Source of the DNA: Sporobacter sp942492735
Lineage (GTDB): Bacteria; Bacillota; Clostridia; Oscillospirales; Oscillospiraceae
Direction: 5' to 3'
Assembly (NCBI GenBank): GCA_942492735.1
Contig: OW818648.1
Coordinates: 2,108,001-2,172,000 of the forward strand
Length of the DNA stretch: 64,000 nt
Within the stretch, counting starts at the first letter, position 1; every line of letters starts with the position of its first letter. Below the pieces are notes generated by a model. It ran no database searches and had not been told where the DNA came from. It was given only the letters and a program-made list of their open reading frames with translations. Below, one piece after another: positions 60,002 through 64,000 of this stretch. The position numbers were made by a program, and so were the translations under genes.

Positions 60002-61342
60002 ATGAACATCACAATTACCGGGACAGGTTATGTGGGGCTCGTCGCAGGTGTGTGCTTTGCTGAAGTAGGTCATCATGTGGTCTGCTGCGATATTGATAAA
60101 AATCGAATCAAGCAGCTGAGTCAGGGGATTTCACCGATTTATGAAGCGGATCTGGATGAACTGTTAAAGGAAAACCTTTTGGCCGGCAGAATAAGCTTTA
60201 CAACAAGCTGTGAGAAAGCATATATGGGCGCAGATGCTATCTTTATCGGCGTCGGGACGCCTGAGCAAGCTGACGGCTCCGCCAACTTATCCTACATAGC
60301 CACGGTTGCACGGCAGATAGCAGAGACCATTGAGAATGATTGTCTTGTCGTCGTGAAGTCGACGGTTCCTATTGGGACCAACGATAAAGTTGAGCAGTTT
60401 ATCTATGATTTCCTCCCCGATAAACATAATGGCTGCAATGGCGGCAGAAAGCTCAAGGTTGAAGTTGCTTCAAATCCGGAATTCTTGGCCCAGGGATCAG
60501 CAGTGCATGATACGCTTCATGCGTCGAGGATCATCATTGGTGTCAACAGCAAATGGGCTGAAGATGTGCTGATGAAAATATATGAGCCATTCAAGCTTCC
60601 GATTGTTTCTGTCTCCAAAAGATCGGCGGAGATGATCAAATATGCCTCCAATGATTTCCTGGCGCTGAAAATATCTTATATGAACGATATTGCGAATTTA
60701 TGCGAGCTTGTCGGCGCTGACATACAGGATGTGGCGAAAGGCATGTCTTTCGATGAGAGAATTGGAAATAAGTTTTTAAACGCCGGAATTGGTTATGGCG
60801 GATCCTGTTTTCCGAAGGATACAAAAGCTCTGGAGCATCTGGCAGAGCAGCATGGGTACAAGCTTAGAACGGTAAAAGCAGCGATTGATGTCAACAATGA
60901 CCAAAAAACCATGCTTTATAAAAAGGCCTGTAAACGGCTCATTACCTTCAGCGGTTTGAAGGTAGCTGTTCTTGGGCTGACCTTTAAGCCCGGCACGGAT
61001 GACCTGCGGGAGGCTGCTTCACTGGTTAACATACCGCTGCTTTTAGAACAAGGTGCAGAAATCTGTGCATATGATCCTGTAGGTGCCGAGAATTTTAAGA
61101 AAATTTACCCTGAAGGCGGCTGCGGACACGGCAGTATCAGATATGTTGCAAGCACAGATGAAGCCTTGGAGAAGGCAAATGTGTGCTTTATATTTACTGA
61201 ATGGAATACAGTCAAAGAAATTCAGCCTGGGAAGTTCACTGAACTCATGAGAACACCGCTTGTTTATGACGGCAGAAACATTTACAGTGTCAGAGATATG
61301 AAAGATGCCGGTGTGGAGTATTATTCGATCGGCAGATTATAA
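60002..61342 (+). CDS. ugd: UDP-glucose 6-dehydrogenase
   Basis: This 446-aa protein has the NAD site ITGTGYVGLVAGVCFAEVGH, the catalytic-cysteine segment GIGYGGSCFPKDTKAL and the C-terminal UDP-binding domain (GLTFKPGTDDLREAAS). It makes UDP-glucuronic acid from UDP-glucose with two NAD. The following epimerase would turn this into UDP-galacturonic acid, so the polysaccharide probably contains uronic acid. Confidence 0.93.
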   Translation: MNITITGTGYVGLVAGVCFAEVGHHVVCCDIDKNRIKQLSQGISPIYEADLDELLKENLLAGRISFTTSCEKAYMGADAIFIGVGTPEQADGSANLSYIATVARQIAETIENDCLVVVKSTVPIGTNDKVEQFIYDFLPDKHNGCNGGRKLKVEVASNPEFLAQGSAVHDTLHASRIIIGVNSKWAEDVLMKIYEPFKLPIVSVSKRSAEMIKYASNDFLALKISYMNDIANLCELVGADIQDVAKGMSFDERIGNKFLNAGIGYGGSCFPKDTKALEHLAEQHGYKLRTVKAAIDVNNDQKTMLYKKACKRLITFSGLKVAVLGLTFKPGTDDLREAASLVNIPLLLEQGAEICAYDPVGAENFKKIYPEGGCGHGSIRYVASTDEALEKANVCFIFTEWNTVKEIQPGKFTELMRTPLVYDGRNIYSVRDMKDAGVEYYSIGRL

Positions 61343-61359
61343 AAACAAGGAGCGGACCG

Positions 61360-62373
61360 GTGATGAGCGAGATGAATAATGTAGCTAAAACCTGTCTTGT
61401 AACCGGCGGTGCTGGGTTTATTGGCTCTCATACCTGTGAAGCACTGCTCAGAAGCGGTTACAGTATCTGCTGCGTTGATAATTTCAATGATTATTATGAT
61501 CCAAAGTATAAACGGGAAAATATCCGTGAAATTGAGAAGACGGCTGAGACTGCATGTGGGTATTTTACAGTTTTTGAAGGCGATATCAGGGATTTCGCTT
61601 TCCTGGACCATGCTTTTGAAAAATCCAAACCTGATATTGTGATTCATCTGGCCGCATGCGCCGGTGTCCGGCCTTCGATACTAGACCCGAAATTTTATGT
61701 CGATGTTAATATTAACGGCACAACGAATATCCTTGAGTGCCTGAATAAATACAAAACAAAAAAACTAATATTTGCCTCATCTTCATCTGTGTATGGTAAT
61801 AATGAAAAAGTGCCCTTCTCTGAAACGGATTCGGTAGACAACCCGATCTCGCCGTACGCCGCGACAAAAAAAGCAGGTGAGCTTATTTGCTACACCTACC
61901 ATCATCTCAATAATATCAATACTGCCTGCCTTAGGTTTTTTACGGTATACGGACCACGGCAGCGCCCCGACCTGGCTATATATAAATTTACAAAGCATAT
62001 CATCGAAGGTCAAACAGTGCCATTCTATGGGGACGGTTCGACGAAACGTGATTACACATATATTGATGATATTATAGATGGAATCATGAAAGCTTGTAAT
62101 TGGGTTGAATCGCCCGAAATAAGATATGGAATTTTTAATCTCGGTGAATCCAATACAATTTCGTTGTCGAATATGATTGAAACAATCGAGCGTGAATTAG
62201 GACTTAAAGCAAAGCGAAATTACCAACCACTTCAGCCGGGTGATGTTAACATAACTTATGCAGATATCTCGCATTCTCGGAATGTCCTAGGGTATAGTCC
62301 AATGTTTAAATTTAATGATGGGATTAAGAATTTTATTGATTGGTATAAAAAGAATAGAATATTGATGCTTTAA
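61360..62373 (+). CDS. UDP-glucuronate 4-epimerase-like SDR
   Basis: This 337-aa protein starts with GTG (61360) or ATG (61363) after AAGGAG. It has VTGGAGFIGSHTCEALL, NFNDYYDPKYKRENI, typical of the UDP-GlcA 4-epimerase group, the catalytic Ser-Ser and SPYAATKKAGE, and RFFTVYGPRQRPD. It lies 17 bases behind the dehydrogenase that makes its substrate. The end overlaps the convergent phosphoesterase gene by four bases. Confidence 0.9.
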   Translation: MMSEMNNVAKTCLVTGGAGFIGSHTCEALLRSGYSICCVDNFNDYYDPKYKRENIREIEKTAETACGYFTVFEGDIRDFAFLDHAFEKSKPDIVIHLAACAGVRPSILDPKFYVDVNINGTTNILECLNKYKTKKLIFASSSSVYGNNEKVPFSETDSVDNPISPYAATKKAGELICYTYHHLNNINTACLRFFTVYGPRQRPDLAIYKFTKHIIEGQTVPFYGDGSTKRDYTYIDDIIDGIMKACNWVESPEIRYGIFNLGESNTISLSNMIETIERELGLKAKRNYQPLQPGDVNITYADISHSRNVLGYSPMFKFNDGIKNFIDWYKKNRILML

Positions 62374-63203
62374 CGGGTCAAAGTTATAAATACAAGTTCC
62401 GGCCTGTTATATAATCGCGGGATGGAGTGTGAACCGGCAAACCCGCGGCTTGAAATTAATGTTGTTTCGCCCTGCTTATATACACCGCCGGCATACTTGG
62501 GGAAAAAGTGCGAAGACTTATCAGGTGACAGCAATCCCCCAATAAGGGGAATCCTTATTAAACCGCCATGCAAATGCCCTGATATTACGAGCCTGAAACC
62601 ATATTGCGTTAAGTAGTCGAATTGACTGCTTCGGTGATACAGGAGAATTCCATATGTATCTGACTTCAGTTGAGGTACAGCATCGTTAAAATACTCCTTC
62701 GCCTGAGAATTACTCACAATGCCGCAATCATCTAAGCCGTATAGATAAATACTATCTGTACCCTTTTGGATACTTACCCCATTGTTCATCAGCAGATTCA
62801 CACCGTAGCGTTTATAAAGAGCTCTCATGTTATTGTTAATCTTATATGAATATTCTTCATGATTACCGAATACCGCATAAACAGGAGCGATATGAGCTAA
62901 ACCCTTTACAAGTACAGATACGCTATCATAGTCTTTTTTATCCGCATCTATGATATCCCCGGTCAATACAATCATATCCGGATTTCCATCTTTGACCGCG
63001 TTGATTAATTCACTTTGATCCTTGCCGAGCCATTTGCAGTGTAAATCCGATATTTGCGCAATATTATAACCATCGAAAGCCAAAGGCAAGTTCCTATCTT
63101 CTACTTGATGATTGGTAGTTTGCATCGTGTTATCAAGCCCCAATAAGATGAATATCACAACTGCAATGAAAATGAGAAGCAATAGAATGTTCAACTTTTT
63201 CAT
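62370..63203 (-). CDS. Membrane-anchored metallophosphoesterase
   Basis: The ATG at 63203 (MKKLNILLLLIFIAVVIFILLG) with TTGGAGG gives 277 aa beginning with a membrane anchor; an upstream TTG at 63281 overlapping the LCP stop is less likely. The calcineurin-like motifs are in order: AQISDLHCKW, LTGDIIDAD, VFGNHEEY and ISGHLHGGL. Similar to YkuE-type phosphoesterases of the Gram-positive cell envelope. The substrate is unknown. Confidence 0.9.
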   Translation of the reverse strand: MKKLNILLLLIFIAVVIFILLGLDNTMQTTNHQVEDRNLPLAFDGYNIAQISDLHCKWLGKDQSELINAVKDGNPDMIVLTGDIIDADKKDYDSVSVLVKGLAHIAPVYAVFGNHEEYSYKINNNMRALYKRYGVNLLMNNGVSIQKGTDSIYLYGLDDCGIVSNSQAKEYFNDAVPQLKSDTYGILLYHRSSQFDYLTQYGFRLVISGHLHGGLIRIPLIGGLLSPDKSSHFFPKYAGGVYKQGETTLISSRGFAGSHSIPRLYNRPELVFITLTR

Positions 63204-63277
63204 AAGCCTCCAACGATAGATCCAGTCAGGTATCTTTTTTTTATTAGTAGAATATTGATGCTTTGATAACGAAATTG

Positions 63278-64000
63278 TCAATCTAGAATATATTCTTGAA
63301 GTAGTTCTGAATTTTTTTCCAGATCAGGTAATAGAACATCCATTCCACGAATTATCGCCGGAGAGAATGCGCCGTCTGCCGGTATTCTATATTTATATAT
63401 ATCTGTTATTCCGTTTTGCAAAACCGTGAAGCAATAACTCAGTATTTTTGTGTGCGTCATATCGGTCGTCAGATATGGCAGTATGACGTCAATCATTTTA
63501 ACCCGTTCCATTGTATCCAACTCTAAAACTTTACCAATAATCGATTCTATAACATTCCGCTGCCGCTCTGTGCGTTCATAATCGGAGTTTCCAACATAAC
63601 GAATTCTGGAATAGTTCAAAGCCTGTTCTCCGTCTAAATGATTCATTCCGGTGTCGACATTATAATTGAACTTTTTTTTCATATATGCAGCATCATATTC
63701 GGAGACATTAATGTCTATTCCGCCTAATATATCAACAACTCTCGTAAACCCGTCGAAATCTACTTCGAAGTTACCGTCGATCCCAACGCCGAAATTTTCA
63801 AGAATCGTTAAATCTAGAAGATTAATACCGCCGAACTGATATGCGGCATTTATCCGGTTATCACTGTATCCGGGAATTTGAACATACATATCGCGCATGA
63901 GGGAAATTAGCTTAACCGTTTTTAACTCAATATTATAGTTGAGGATAATCATTAAATCAGAACGCTGCCGCTGCTGATTCGGGCGGCGGTCCTGTCCGAT
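63278..64000 (-). CDS. LytR-CpsA-Psr (LCP) family protein, 5' end beyond window
   Basis: The minus frame stays open to the window edge, so the internal Met at 63952 is not the start; 240 residues are visible. GQDRRPNQQRQRSDLMIIL and SLMRDMYVQIPGYSDNRINAAY are the phosphate/polyprenyl-binding core of LCP proteins, and DGEQALNYSRIRYVGNSDYERTERQ gives the conserved arginines. LCP enzymes attach undecaprenyl-linked polysaccharide to peptidoglycan, fitting the locus to its left. The N-terminal membrane anchor should lie to the right of the window. Confidence 0.93.
   Translation of the reverse strand: MGQDRRPNQQRQRSDLMIILNYNIELKTVKLISLMRDMYVQIPGYSDNRINAAYQFGGINLLDLTILENFGVGIDGNFEVDFDGFTRVVDILGGIDINVSEYDAAYMKKKFNYNVDTGMNHLDGEQALNYSRIRYVGNSDYERTERQRNVIESIIGKVLELDTMERVKMIDVILPYLTTDMTHTKILSYCFTVLQNGITDIYKYRIPADGAFSPAIIRGMDVLLPDLEKNSELLQEYILD

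Overview
The window looks like the chromosome of an anaerobic Gram-positive Clostridia member. The grounds are an oxygen-sensitive glycyl radical enzyme, many ferredoxin-type proteins, CpsB/C/D-type capsule control, an LCP cell-wall ligase, class I cyclic-di-GMP riboswitches and strong AGGAGG ribosome sites. I cannot fix the genus. Two blocks differ in composition: about 1-23.9 kb is GC-richer (catabolic) and about 24-64 kb is AT-richer (cell surface).

Block 1 (1-16.5 kb, minus strand) reads as one long operon of twelve genes. In transcription order these are a fumarate-reductase-like flavoprotein, an ABC importer (permease, double ATPase, permease, two paralogous lipoprotein binding proteins), a URO-D-family protein, a flavoprotein/diferredoxin pair, a second URO-D protein, an aldo/keto reductase with two Fe-S clusters and a glycyl radical enzyme cut by the left edge. 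A divergent PucR-type regulator (16.8-18.4 kb) probably controls it. The layout suggests uptake and anaerobic breakdown of a small organic compound; the substrate is not readable. At 18.5-19.9 kb an IS608-like element carrying only tnpB has inserted into the 3' end of a methyltransferase gene. A second flavoprotein/diferredoxin pair (21.1-23.4 kb) is paralogous to the first.

Block 2 (24.4-49.7 kb and 60-64 kb) is a Wzx/Wzy-type polysaccharide locus: PglF/E/C/D-like genes for a bacillosamine-type first sugar, an AMP-ligase/ACP/reductase trio, Wzz plus BY-kinase plus phosphatase, CapE/F/G-like genes for UDP-N-acetyl-L-fucosamine, glycosyltransferases, acetyltransferases, polymerase and flippase. 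UDP-glucose dehydrogenase, UDP-glucuronate epimerase, a phosphoesterase and an LCP protein follow at the right end.

The most unusual content is a pair of related peptide-modification cassettes in the surface block. Each has a PqqD-like chaperone, a radical SAM/SPASM enzyme, an HPr-kinase-like protein, a SipW-like S26 peptidase and a small candidate precursor peptide. Cassette A (26.5-29.6 kb) has a precursor ending in GGGNNH repeats. Cassette B (55.2-59.8 kb) adds an ABC exporter and has an unrelated, Cys-containing precursor. Between the polysaccharide genes and cassette B lie two tandem c-di-GMP riboswitches and three near-identical right-handed beta-helix proteins with different N-termini, one of them a chimera with the start of the exporter gene.
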